Assembly (NCBI GenBank): GCA_020796225.1
Contig: CM036753.1
Location: 67,798,365-67,862,364 of the forward strand
From: Arion vulgaris
Taxonomy: Eukaryota > Mollusca > Gastropoda > Stylommatophora > Arionidae
DNA: 64,000 nt
Direction: 5' to 3'
Part shown: in pieces, positions 42,431 to 53,080 of the stretch
Position numbering within the stretch: the first letter of the stretch is position 1
Layout of the letters: each line of letters begins with the position of its first letter
Program-made: the position numbers and the translations under genes
Notes under the pieces: generated by a model
Told to the model about the DNA's origin: nothing
Database searches by the model: none
What the model saw: only the letters and a program-made list of their open reading frames with translations

Positions 42431-43305
42431 TATTGAAACCTTTGCTGTGTTTTTTTTTTTTACTGATAATAACCACACACACAAAAATATACAACTTTAG
42501 TTTCTAAGTGGTGTTAAACTTATTCACTAAGGCTTGCAGCCGATTAGGTATGGAAGTCCCACTTTGTTGCTGTTATATTTGAATCATCTATTAAATTATG
42601 TGCTCATTTTTGCCTTTGTCTTCTTCTTCTTCTCCTCCACAGCTTACTGTTTATGAATCATTACTTTTTTCAGTTACTTTTATCTGGCATAATTACATCA
42701 CCGTTAATGTATGCCAGACAGAAATACATCCTATATTTTTGTTGAACTTGTACGAAATATGTGTTTAGCAAAATAATATTTGTTTCTCTCCACGGAGTTT
42801 ATAAACTACCTATACTTAATTAGTAAATATGTTACATAATCTTGAACTGTTCTGATTATAAGAGACGAACAATAATCCCCATGCCCCATGTTCCCGATAA
42901 GTACGTAACAGAACCTTTGACAGTGGCAAATTGATAAGAGTGTTCTGCAAAGTTGCTGCCTGAGCAAAATGCAGTAAACAGATTAAAACTAAATTCCTGC
43001 TAAAACCTTTATCTTTTTTAAAATTACATGAGAGACCATCGCCAATGCTACATAGTTCTTGGACTATTGCTGTGGATTTTCTTATGTAAGAAACAGATCA
43101 AAGCCCACATGGTTATTCACCGAAATGCAGTGAGGATGGTCCTACAATAAATTAATTATTCAATAGAGTTTAATAAGAGACACACATTGTGTAATAACCA
43201 CCCTAAAATTGAAAACAAAAACAGGACAGCCCTCTAGTACAGATTTGGACTAGTACAGATTCTGGCTATTGCAGACTAAATAAGCGTTAGAATCTTAGTG
43301 TATAG
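42431..43305. other. AT-rich stretch, no gene
   Basis: No supported frame; nothing recognised. Confidence 0.4.
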
Positions 43306-43307
43306 AG

Positions 43308-43561
43308 ATATAGAGCACACAGACGCTGGAGATAGATTTGACATGCGATACGCATGGAGTCTACTCTATCAAGAAAACTGCACTGTAATGGACAACAGAG
43401 AGTAAACGAAAACGTGAAATGCCCAAAACGACCTGGAGAGAACAATAGAACAAAAAAGAAATGAATCACAGTTGGAACACAGTATAAAGAGACCAATAAT
43501 AGAGAAAATTGTGTGCATTTGTTTGTGCCAGGGGCGTCAGATAGTAGAGAGAGAGAGAGAG
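43308..43561 (+). mobile_element. RTE-like LINE 3' fragment with (GA)n tail
   Basis: Colinear with 19,195-19,458 of the 16-kb element: AGACGCTGGAGATAGATTTG, the KRKREMPKTTW-equivalent segment, and a terminal GAGAGAGAGAGAGA. It is diverged by about 15% by eye, with several stops. Confidence 0.85.
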
Positions 43562-43679
43562 AATAGTAGATGATGAAAACAAAAACAAATACACACACAC
43601 ATACATTAAAATTTCATATATGAACACATGTACAAGATACACACATCCACACAATACTAAACGATACTTATCTTTTAAT

Positions 43680-44095
43680 TCGTGCTATCGCAGTTTTTCT
43701 CATGGTGTGTCCAGCATATATCTTCCAGGCCATATTACACGTATTACATCTTCTCCTTCTTATAATAGTTGTTACTAGTGGTTTGACAAGACGTTTTTAT
43801 GATTTCATCAATTCTCCTGAAGTCGTTCCATTTTATATTCATTATTTTTCGCAGACATCTATTTTCAAATGCATCCAACTTGCTTTCTATATCTTTAGTC
43901 ATTTTCCCAACTCCCAATGGCATATGTTAGGATTGATACAACATTTGAATTGAAAATTTACTATATAACTTGAAGTTTCATATTTTATTTAGACATTTAA
44001 AGCTGATGTAGCTTTGGTAATTCGTAGCATAGTTTGGTTTTTTTAACATTTCCTGCGCAATCAAAATTGCTACCTAAATAGGTCAACTGCTTATG
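43680..44095 (-). mobile_element. RTE-like LINE fragment of the (ATT)n family
   Basis: On the minus strand it matches the 1.60-2.29 kb and 27.6-27.97 kb copies: TKDIESKLDAFENRCLRKIM, NEWNDFRRIDEI-like and TTIIRRRRCNTCN. It lacks the last ~200 bp and the ATT tail. Confidence 0.83.
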
Positions 44096-44347
44096 TACAC
44101 TTAGACACGATAAATCAAAAAGTAAATCCGTCCAAGATTATTAATTTCCCAATATTTCATAAGTCTGTACTCCGGATTAAATATCTTGATTACTTCAGAT
44201 GACTGTCAGAGTGTCACGTCGACTCTGAATTGAGAAAAACTAGAAGGAGAACGCAGATAATGAAACATAAACATCTTGAACATACTTTTTTAAAAAGATG
44301 GTTAAGAAGATCAAACGTGAAAATTTTTGCTTAATAGAAAATGTAAA
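44096..44347. other. Unassigned stretch
   Basis: No supportable feature. Confidence 0.35.
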
Positions 44348-44354
44348 TGCCGAT

Positions 44355-44605
44355 GTGAGCGTCTGTAGCTCAAGCGGTAGTGAGCTTGATCACGAACCCA
44401 AGCGTACCTGGTTCAAACCCCACGGTGGGCAAGTTTGGAAGCAAATTCGTTTCCGTGGGATTTTTACAAAAGGAAAATAAACCTCACCGTTCAGAAAGCA
44501 ATGGCAAACTACTGAACGTATAAGTGGTGACTAGAAAATCAACGACTCGTTTACTGTGGTTGATGGCTACGTCCTTTGGGATATGCCACGATTTTCATTT
44601 TCAAC
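44355..44605 (+). mobile_element. SINE C, complete copy
   Basis: Good tRNA promoter: A box TGTAGCTCAAGCGGTAG and B box CTGGTTCAAACCCC. The body includes CAAGTTTGGAAGCAAATTCG, TCAGAAAGCAATGGCAAACT and ACGACTCGTTTACTG, ending CACGATTTTCATTTTCAA. TGCCGAT occurs at both edges (44,348-44,354 and 44,606-44,612). It is the reference copy for family C. Confidence 0.88.
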
Positions 44606-44756
44606 TGCCGATTAATAATGACAATAATAAGATCTGATATATAATCGGGCCAATTTATGCAGAATTTCATTAAACAGACTATCTGCTTAAACCGACCGGT
44701 TTTTGTTATTTTTTAGTGTGTAAATTTATAGATCTAAAGAGTCCAATAGCGAAATA

Positions 44757-44880
44757 TTGACTTTATATCACCCATATGGCTTCATCCCTGTCGGCAGAGA
44801 TTACATGCCATCTGCCGAGGGCATTGCACAAAACACGAACTCCGTAGCTCCGTCAACAATCCTAGGTAAAATGTATTGTA
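44757..44880 (-). mobile_element. SINE A, 3' half
   Basis: On the minus strand: GTTGACGGAGCTACGGAGTT, TGCCGAC-like and CATATGGGTGATATAAAGTC; the head is missing. Confidence 0.75.
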
Positions 44881-45639
44881 GATGAATATGCTTTAGACAA
44901 ATTTTCCAACTTTTCTAAAACAAATATTAGACCCGAACAAATAGCAATATTGCGTTAAAGCAACTGTTCAGTAGAATATAACACGTATTACATCTGCAAA
45001 CTTCATCAAAATAACTTTTAAAATATCAACAAAATGAGTGCTTCTTGTCTTTCTCATTGAAGATAGTATGCTAAGTGACGGGGGAGTGCTGTATTATTGC
45101 TGAATATTTTGATAATTTATATAGAAACACTGTCTTCTTGTTAGTGTTATTATACTCAAGTGTTATTATACTGAGTTAGTGCTTGAGCAACGCTGTGAGC
45201 TATGACTGTTACATGGAATGCTTTTCGCTGTGTCAACCGTGCGTTTGTTGTGTGTATTCAGAAAATGGCGGACAGCGGTTATGACGAACAAGCTAAATCT
45301 GCCGTATGCAGTTATATTGCGAGTGCAGAAAGCTGGATTTTGTCATGATTGATGTCCCCTTCGACAAGAATTGAAATTCAAGTGATGAACAGTTTTGTGT
45401 TGCTACATTAGTGACGGCCATATGCATTTTATGCGGTGCAGGTTTCTTATTGTGGCGGTACACGCTGTTTCATTCTGGAATTAGTTCACACAGGAAACAT
45501 TTCACAGTTGTTAGTATTTCGTGTGATTTTCATTGGAACAGGAATGGAGCAATTATGGGGTGACCCGTTGCAGTGAAGTTGGAACCGTACTTATGAACTA
45601 TGAACTCAAATGAATGCTGGAATAAAACCTACAATATTG
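44881..45639. other. No confident gene
   Basis: A 27-codon frame starts with a good initiation context at 45,265 (AAAATGG; MADSGYDEQAKSAVCSYIAS...). Nothing else suggests an exon. The rest is unassigned. Confidence 0.35.
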
Positions 45640-46615
45640 TACACAACTTAGAGAAAATTCAAAATAAATGCTTAATAAGAGTCATGTACATACTTTGGCC
45701 ACAGACAATAGCAAATTAAAGGCTTTTAAAACAAATAAACTGGATATCATTAGAGACCATTATTAAAAGACGAAGATGGAAGTGAAATGGTCATGTATGT
45801 CGTGTGCCAGTAGGGACATTGACTAGGACAGCTCTTAGATGGACAGCTGGTTGGAAAAGAAAACCCAGACATTCAAATAAAACATGGAAAAGATTGTGAA
45901 AAGATAGTTGCATGATTGTGAAAAGACAGTTGAAAGATTGTGAAAAGACGGTTGAAAGCTTTTGAAAAAAAGGTTGAAAGATTGTGAAAAGAAGGTTGAA
46001 AGATTGTGAAAAGAAGGTTGAAAGATTGTGAAAAGAAGGTTGAAAGATTGTGAAAAGAAGGTTGAAAGATTGTGAAAAGAAGGTTGAAAGATTGTGAAAA
46101 GAAGGTTGAAAGATTGTGAAAAGAAGGTTGAAAGATTGTGAAAAGAAGGTTGAAAGATTGTGAAAAGAAGGTTGAAAGATTGTGAAAAGAAGGTTGAAAG
46201 ATTGTGAAAAGAAGGTTGAAAGATTGTGAAAAGACGGTTGAAAGATTGGGAAAAGAAGGTTGAAAGATTGTGAAAAGAAAGTTGAAAGATTGTGAAAAGA
46301 AGGTTGAAAGATTGTGAAAAAAAGGTTGAAAGATTGTGAAAAGAAGGTTGAAAGATTGTGAAAAGAAGGTTGAAAGATTGTGAAAAGAAGGTTGAAAGAT
46401 TGTGAAAAGAAGGTTGAAAGATTGTGAAAAGAAGGTTGAAAGATTGTGAAAAGAAGGTTGAAAGATTGTGAAAAAAAGGTTGAAAGATTGTGAAAAGAAG
46501 GTTGAAAGATTGTGAAACAATGATTCAACGAAAACAACCATCGGTTGGAAGTACAGAGAAAAATGGTCGAAAGATCACCCTCAACACAGAGGAGGTCCTT
46601 ATAACTGTTGTTTGT
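45640..46615 (+). mobile_element. LINE tail split by a minisatellite
   Basis: 45,640-45,885 encodes LEKIQNKCLIRVMYILWPQT, RRRRWK-like, HVCRVPVGTLTRTALRWTAG and KRKPRHSNKTWKRL. 46,518-46,615 continues with a W..REKW..D tail. The 22-bp array lies between. Intact LINE tails have about 20 residues there, so the array is an insertion by unit amplification. Confidence 0.75.
45885..46518. repeat. 22-bp tandem array, ~28 copies
   Basis: Unit GATTGTGAAAAGAAGGTTGA + AA. Left-edge copies match the LINE sequence GAAAAGATTGTGAAAAGATA. The minus strand is open in more than one frame (PSFHNLSTFFSQSFNLLFTI pattern, 22-residue period) because the unit has no stop in those frames; these long frames are artefacts. 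Confidence 0.97.
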
Positions 46616-46616
46616 G

Positions 46617-46725
46617 CTTTTTGCAAATACATTCAGTAAATGCTATCCCATTTCTGCGGACAGTGACTTGAGACATAGGGAGAAAACCCGGTGTAATTAA
46701 GTCAATCCTTCGTCGTAAGACTAGT
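46617..46725 (+). mobile_element. SINE A, 3' end
   Basis: CATTTCTGCGGACAGTGACT, GGGAGAAAACCCGGTG and GTCAATCCTTCG match the family 3' end. Confidence 0.75.
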
Positions 46726-46785
46726 TATACTTCATAACGATGGTGAAGATTTTCTTCAATTTTAAATAGATACAATAACTGTTTC

Positions 46786-46950
46786 CAGAGGCGACTCGTC
46801 ATTAAGGGTCAGTGGGGCCGGGACCCACCAAAAATAATGTGTAAAATGTATTTATTATTTTAAAATTAAAAAATAACTACCCGAATCCATATTTTTACAA
46901 AAATATTTTTGTCTGGCCCCACCAGCAAAAATGGTCACGAGCCGCCACTG
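46786..46950. mobile_element. hAT-type MITE, family 1, copy 3
   Basis: 165 bp, termini CAGAGGCGACTCGT and ACGAGCCGCCACTG, perfect duplication ACTGTTTC (46,778-46,785 and 46,951-46,958). The left terminus carries two substitutions relative to copies 1 and 2. Confidence 0.93.
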
Positions 46951-46959
46951 ACTGTTTCA

Positions 46960-47394
46960 CTTATTAATTTTGTTTAAAGTACTACTATGCCTTTAAATAT
47001 CAGAAAAAGAAATACGCATACTAGACAGAACCACATTTTGCTTCTCAAAATGAACTTATTGTACTTAACCTGTGCACTCACTTGTACGTACAGTTATCAC
47101 TTTGAATTGTGAAAATGTATTTACTGAGTTCTCTGTTAGAATAAAAATGACTTTTCAAGCGTAATGTAATTTTTGTTGAAATCATGTCTGCACACTTTGC
47201 ATTTTCTTTTTGTTGTAAATATCATGCATACGAAATGTGGTGTTTTGATATTAATATATGATATTGTTTTTGACAATTTCAACTATATTTCGTTCTTTTT
47301 TAGTGAATTTTTAAAGTGACAAATGAGTGCATTTATTTTTTCTTGCTTCAGTTAATCGGTAAATAGTCACATTCAAACACTAATGTGTGATTGC

Positions 47395-47395
<1 letters not shown>
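46960..47395. other. AT-rich stretch, no gene
   Basis: Nothing recognisable. Confidence 0.4.
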
Positions 47396-47397
<2 letters not shown>

Positions 47398-47425
<28 letters not shown>

Positions 47426-47860
47426 ATAGGGCCATCATCATTGCACGTTGGTGAGTAACCATGTGTACTCCGATATCTTTCGTATACAGGAAGATCTCAG
47501 CTATAGTGCACGAACTCCGTACCGCCGGCGAGGGTTCCCGATGTAAGTTTTGAAGATGGTGAAGATATTTGTGTAGGTATTTTATTTTTAATCTTTGCTA
47601 ATGAATTTTACCCGTGCAGCGGCTTTCCAGCCTGCTCTTATCGATTTTGAGCTGACAAGGGTTCTTTACGTTCTCAAATTTAACAGGGGACCTACCTTTT
47701 ATCGTCCTTCTCCGATATGACTATGAACTCGATCTTACCTACACTGAGATAAGGTATCTCTGGAAAAATATCCAGATGGCTCCATCTGGTGGTTCGAACC
47801 TGGTACCTTTGGCACAAGAGACGAGCTACTAACCTTTACGTCACAGAGACCTCAGAGACT
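47398..47860 (-). mobile_element. SINE F, full-length copy
   Basis: The minus-strand head is a tRNA-like GGTCTCTGTGACGTAAAGGT with B box CAGGTTCGAACCACC. A long body follows, ending in a (CAAT)n tail (ATTG on the plus strand). About 460 bp, unusually long for a SINE. Sister copy at 59.84 kb. Confidence 0.85.
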
Positions 47861-48690
47861 AATGTGTGAGACTGATAACGCGCTGCTCTAGAGACCACTT
47901 GACATGGCAATTATGGAATTCGAGATCAGCTGTATTAAAAAATGTCGTTGCGCACATGGTACTAGGTTGGACTATGGGAGGCATTGATCTCTTACTTGGA
48001 GCTCTAAATTGCAAGTACGTCTGAAATTGGAGCAATGTTCACATGCATGGCGAGGGACACTGGTTATAAGGAAAGCAAGCCTTCACACACAAAACGCAGG
48101 CACAGGCAACATACTAGGAGTAACGACTACGTCTCAATTAATCGCGGACGAACGAAAACAAAATTCCCTTATTGTGCAACTTTCTGGAATGTTTTCTGTC
48201 AGCAATGATATTTCTGAGCACAAGTATATTATTACTCCAAGCATCTAAGAACCACGGTTGCCAAAATAGCTTACTCAAATAAGCGTCATTAATTTACCCT
48301 ACACAGAATACAGGCCAGATTAAATCTGCACTTCCGATGTTGATCAATTTCGTACGTGTGTGTTAGCTACACACTTTATGTAACACATCTCTAAACACTG
48401 CGGTCAATGTTTAATGTGACCTTAGTCTAGCATGTCACGTTTACTCGCTAAGTATACTTCGCATGTGAATAACGTGGAGTATACGAATCTATTCTCGCTT
48501 ATTTTCAATTGTGTGGTACTACATAAATGTGACAAACGAAAAAGTGATTACGACAAATTTGAAATACAATGTGTGGTGTAGCTGTGTATAACAATAGTTG
48601 TTTTTGTTATACTGATCTAGCTATTGCAACGATTCGGTTAGAACATGATAGCAACAGAGATAGCATAGTGGCAAGGAAAAGCAACAACAT
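47861..48690. other. Unassigned stretch, no gene
   Basis: The 79-codon frame at 48,009-48,248 shows no recognised domain or codon bias. Confidence 0.4.
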
Positions 48691-48699
48691 CTGAGATGA

Positions 48700-48905
48700 T
48701 AGCAAATACTAGAGACAGAGATTTGTGGAGATCCAGGATCGCCCTCGCCAGCCGGCATGGCACATGATGATGATGATGATGATGACGAGGATGATGATTG
48801 ATGATGATGATGATAGCAACAGAGGCAGCACAGTCATAACCGAGATGATGAGGATGGTGATGATGATGATGATGATAGCAACAGAGGCAGCACAGTCATA
48901 ACCGA
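48700..48905 (+). mobile_element. LINE 3' terminus with (GAT)n tail and duplications
   Basis: GAGATTTGTGGAGATCCAGG and CGCCAGCCGGCATGGCACAT encode a RDLWRSRIALASRHGT-type end. A (GAT)n run follows, then two copies of a ~38-bp unit (GCAACAGAGGCAGCACAGTC) separated by more GAT. Confidence 0.72.
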
Positions 48906-48947
48906 CAAGTTCTCAACCCTTATAGGCAATTAACTGGTAATCGTCAT

Positions 48948-49262
48948 CTTCTTCAGACGCTCCATATCGACCACTTGTTAAACCACTCTTTGTGGGATCG
49001 CAGGAGAGAAACCACTCTTTGTGAGATCGCAGGAGAGAAACCACTCTTTGTGATATGTATGTGATCTAACCCTAAGAACGATTAAACATTGTGCTAGTTA
49101 TACGCCTACAAGTAGGCCAGCATATCCAATTTCTGCGACACTTTTTATTTACTAGGGTCCCTACTAGGTCCCTACCTCAGTCGTCTCTTACAACATGTCA
49201 TGAATGTGGCAGTGTTACTATTCTTTGCTCCCCTTGCGAGCCCCGGCAACACATGGGTGACT
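48948..49262 (-). mobile_element. SINE B with internal 32-bp triplication
   Basis: The reversed tail, ATATCGACCACTTGTTAAAC, GCCTACAAGTAGGCCAGCAT, CTCAGTCGTCTCTTACAACA and the 5' end GCCCCGGCAACACATGGG cover the whole family. ACCACTCTTTGTG..GATCGCAGGAGAGAA is present in three tandem copies at 48,984-49,054 instead of one. Confidence 0.83.
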
Positions 49263-49439
49263 GGTAATCAACTGAGCAATTTTAATTTCTGAAGAGTTGA
49301 TGTTTTCTTTCATATAGTTCTAAGCAAATGTTAGTTTATCTACAATTATAAGCTTATGTTGTCTTACATATGCAAGGGCTAAGCTAACGTTGTTGTACAT
49401 GCAACTGTTTTTTTTATGCAATTCTAAGCTAATCTTGTT

Positions 49440-50068
49440 TTTTAAGCGTTCTAGCGTTAAGATTACTAGCAATAATGAAGACACTGAGAAAGTCACATAT
49501 TTTGAATATCTTGCCTCTATGATTATCAACAATGGAGATATTGTAGGAAAGAAGTTAGAAGACTAGCCATGGCTTTTGAGAGGATGGTCAGTATGAAGAA
49601 ACTATTGCACGAAACAAGCACAGAGAAAAGAGTAAGACTTCTGAGAACATGTATATTCCCTGTGGCAACATATGGATGCGAATCGTGACCATAACACAAA
49701 CATTAAAATCAAAATTAAGCTTTTGAAACAATGTGTTATGGAAATTTTCTTGGACAGAGAAGAGAAGAAACAAAGACATCCTACAAGACCTGAATATCAA
49801 GGAGCATTAGCTCATATATAACATCCTGTCCGGGAAGATGAAATAGTTTGGCCACATTAAACGCCATTGCGGTCTGAAGAGAAAAGTAATGGAAGGCATG
49901 GTTCCTGAAAAATGAGGCAACGGACGACCAAGACGAAGGTGGCAACAGGACATCAAAGAAACATTGAACATGACTCTAGAAAAGGCCGGAGAACTTGCAA
50001 GAGACAGAGAGCTTTTCAGATGGGATGTGATGAATGCGACGTTCCGCAAGGGGCATGCTACTACTTAA
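49440..50068 (+). mobile_element. RTE-like LINE 3' fragment
   Basis: Plus strand: NNEDTEKVTYFEYLASMIIN, VRRLAMAFERMVSMKKLLHE, RLLRTCIFPVATYGCES, then frameshifted remnants of GHIKRH, GRGRPRRRWQQDIKETLN and MTLEKAGELARDRELFRW. It is the (GAT)n-tailed lineage of 5.0 kb, but the 3' tail here is short (ACTACT). Confidence 0.85.
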
Positions 50069-50261
50069 AGCTAGCGTTTTGGTTTTTTTTGAAATTCCAA
50101 ATTGATTTTTTTCTATGCAATTCTAAATCAATTTATTTTTTACACAATTTGGTACTAGTTTGGAATCTATTAAAATCATATTGTTCATTATTTAAAGTTT
50201 AGAATACAACTTGGGGACGAACAGTAGAAGAAGAGATTAGAGAGGTTGGAGTCAGAGCTAT

Positions 50262-50468
50262 GCCCGTCTGCCCAGCGTGTTCGTAGCGCGTTGGACTACA
50301 GGTGACTATCCCTCTGTGTGTGTGGGTTTAATTCCGCGGGATGGCAGAAAAAGTCGCAGATTCCCCAGATTTACGGTGTTCGTGGCACCAAACCGAAGGG
50401 TTACGATGTCCATGGCACTGAGCCGAAGAGCTGAAAAGCTCAAGTGCTTCTGGATCGGAAAAACAACA
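50262..50468 (+). mobile_element. SINE D, complete copy
   Basis: Family D head to tail, with a perfect 12-bp duplication AGTCAGAGCTAT (50,250-50,261 and 50,469-50,480). Very similar to the copies at 37.12 and 55.29 kb. Confidence 0.95.
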
Positions 50469-50564
50469 AGTCAGAGCTATAATAGACGGCCTGGAATAGA
50501 AATCGATGGAGGGTAACAGTTTGTACTATATGTTCCACAGGAAACAAGGATTTTCGTAATTATT

Positions 50565-50818
50565 TGTCAAATGAAAATCGGGGCATATCCTTCACAGGAC
50601 GTCACCATTAGCCACAGTAAACGAGTCGTCGACTTTCTAGGCACCACTTATACGTTCAGTAGTTAACATTTGCTTTCTGAACGTTGAGGTCAGCTTTTAC
50701 CGTTCATAAAATTCCACGCGAGCAAATTTGCTTCCAAACTGCCGGCAGTGGAGTTTGAACCAGGTACGCTTGAGTTGTGATCGAGCTCCCTACCGCTTAA
50801 GCTACAGACGCTCACAGT
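50565..50818 (-). mobile_element. SINE C copy
   Basis: On the minus strand it starts GTGAGCGTCTGTAGCTTAAG, B box TGGTTCAAACTCC, and ends in the CCCCGATTTTCATTTGACA region. The complete family layout is present. Confidence 0.85.
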
Positions 50819-50834
50819 TATTAGTAGCAGCCGA

Positions 50835-51060
50835 AAATTGCACTATATAATGCGTTATTCTACATATACTACAGCACAACTAATGCCAGAAAATTGCACT
50901 ATATAATGCGTTATTCTACATATACTACAGCACAACTAATGTCAGAAAATTGCACTATATAATGCTTTATTCTACATATACTACAGCACAACTAATGCCA
51001 GAAAATCACACTATATAATGCGTTATTCTACATATACTATAGCACAACTAATGCCAGATA
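50835..51060. repeat. 56-bp tandem repeat, 4 copies
   Basis: CAGAAAATTGCACTATATAA recurs every 55-57 bp. Only a handful of substitutions. Confidence 0.95.
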
Positions 51061-51990
51061 TTTTCTAAAATCGTTGTTGTCAACAGTGTCCAAATTAATC
51101 AATAATAAACAATTCGCGTGAACTTTTATCTGACGGTAAAATATTATCCATTATCTTGACGTTCGCTATTAGTTTCGATTCTTTTCTTCTTGATATGAGA
51201 TTAATTTACCCTCTGAAGAATTCATTTTCTAGCACAGCTTTGAAGTTCTCAATATAAAGTTGATCTATCATTTTAGAAGTTAATACAGAAGAAATTAGTT
51301 ACAGACAAGAAAGACAAAATGTATAGTACTAAATCATCAAGAGATTTTGTATTTCTTTTCTACACTCAAACTTTAAGACGTTGATTAAAGAGTGCGATAG
51401 TTATTTTGTTTACAACCGTGTTTTTAGTTTTCGGTATAGTACGGAGACAGCTTTGTTATAAATGTTTTGAATGTCTGTCCGAAAGTGGACGTTAAATGCG
51501 AAATTTTCGAAAGACGGAACTGTCAATATCTGCACTTATTTTTTGTAGTTAAACGAGTAACCGCCTAAGGGATATAATTGTTTCTACATCTTTTCTTGAA
51601 GTAACAATGTAAGACAGAAAACAATAATAGGATGTCTGATCGGGTGCTGGTTTTTATATTTAATTTTCTTGGATAGTCTCATAAAGAAAATATAGCCGAG
51701 GAATGGCATAAAGAAAACGGTTCCAACAGGTCAAAATGAGTACATAAAATTCAAGAAACAGGAATTGAATAATTTTATAAGTGTTCTTGAGTGCGTGGTC
51801 TGGGTTTTATTCCAAAGTATGCGTGGGATATTTTTACAGCAAAAAATTTACATAGCATAAATATTACAGCGAAAAATCATGACGCTAATATTGAATTCTT
51901 CCAATGTTGATATGCTTTTCATGTGTAAACATGGCATATGCTGATAATTTCGATTGATGGTCGAAATGAAAATCATGAAACGGTTAGATA
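51061..51990. other. AT-rich stretch, no gene
   Basis: About 0.9 kb with no recognisable element; the longest apparently unique stretch in the second half. Confidence 0.4.
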
Positions 51991-52002
51991 CAAAACTTGA
52001 TC

Positions 52003-52245
52003 CTGCCTGTGTGCTGTCAGGGCTCGCAAGGGGAGCAAAGAATAGTATCACTGCAACCTACAAGGCATGTCGTAAGAGGCGACTTACCCTAGTAAATAAA
52101 AAGTATCGCAGGAATCGGATGTGCTGGCCTACTTGTAGGCGCATAACTGGCACAATGTACAATCGCTCTTAGGCTCAGAGCACATACAAATCACACAGGA
52201 GTGGTTAACAAGGTGGCGATATGGAGCGTTCGAAGAAGAAGAAGT
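52003..52245 (+). mobile_element. SINE B, complete reference copy
   Basis: 243 bp, starting CTGCCTGTGTGCTGTCAGGG and ending GTTCGAAGAAGAAGAAGT. The perfect duplication ACTTGATC (51,995-52,002 and 52,246-52,253) sets both ends. It carries the GGCATGTCGTAAGAGGCGAC hallmark and a TAGGCGCATAACTGGCAC middle. No clear A/B boxes, so its promoter type is open. Tail is (GAA)n. Confidence 0.88.
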
Positions 52246-52361
52246 ACTTGATCAACAACCAGTGGTATTGTTTTTACAGATGCAAAAACAGTACACCAAG
52301 AACATCCGTCTATAAAACTGCCAATTCTACAGAACGCGCACTGGCTGAACTGTACAACGCA

Positions 52362-52575
52362 GATTTATTGGGCTAAATGGTTAAGCCGTTGCCTTACGTC
52401 CTCAAGTTCGTGTGTTCGAATCCGGAGCGCATCGTTCTGTTCCCGAGTGTATTTTTTGCAGATACCATTTTTTAGAAAGGATAGTTGCCGGAATTATGGG
52501 GCTTGTTCTTTATGCAATACTTTCGGCAGGTGGCGTTCCATTTCTGCAGAGAGTGGCTTGGCCTATGGGATAAAT
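52362..52575 (+). mobile_element. SINE A copy
   Basis: Head TAAATGGTTAAGCCGTTGCC, B box GTGTTCGAATCCGGAGCG, then the family body to CCTATGGGATAAATCTC. A 55-bp array follows at once. Confidence 0.83.
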
Positions 52576-52577
52576 CT

Positions 52578-52805
52578 CAAAAGAGTTGTTCAAGTTATGT
52601 TAAAATATAAATATAATTAAATCAATGAGAGAGCTAACAGTTGTTCAAGTTATGTTAAAATATAAATATAATTAAATCAATGAGAGAACTAACAGTTGTT
52701 CAAGTTATGTTAAAATATAAATATAATTAAATCAATGAGAGAGCTAACAGTTGTTCAAGCTATGTTAAAATATAAATATAATTAAATCAATGAGAGAGCT
52801 AACAA
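52578..52805. repeat. 55-bp tandem repeat, 4 copies
   Basis: AGTTGTTCAAGTTATGTTAA recurs every 55 bp, with one or two changes per copy. It starts at the SINE A 3' edge. Confidence 0.95.
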
Positions 52806-52861
52806 ATACTAATACAGAACAACTACCTAAATTTGCGCAAATTAGAATAAGTTGACATTTT

Positions 52862-53080
52862 GAACTTCAGAACACGACAAGATCGACTCCGCAGTCACAT
52901 GTATACAAAATTCAATATTGGCAATTCAGCCATGTGGACATATGGACAGACGTTCTAGACTCCAGAGAAAATACTTCAAGACTGCCCCGAATACGATATA
53001 CTGAGTCAATCTTACCGGCCTAGTGAAGTAGCGTTGAAAAGAAAACTACACGGACCTCTGTGAGAGCTACAAAGACAGTA
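52862..53080 (+). mobile_element. RNase H-type LINE C-terminal fragment
   Basis: Plus strand: RLRSHMYTKFNIGNSAMW, TPEKILQDCPEYDILSQSYR, PSEVALKRKLHGPL. It equals the CACG..HIL..C tail at 24.2 kb, with the first cysteines mutated. Confidence 0.78.

Noticed and set aside
44360..44430. tRNA gene at the SINE C head
   Set aside because: Good Pol III boxes, but the anticodon and acceptor stems do not form and a SINE body follows in several copies.
45791..46541. Two long minus-strand frames (248 and 222 codons) with Phe/Ser/Asn repeats
   Set aside because: They run through the 22-bp array in more than one frame at once; the periodic peptide is a by-product of a stop-free unit.
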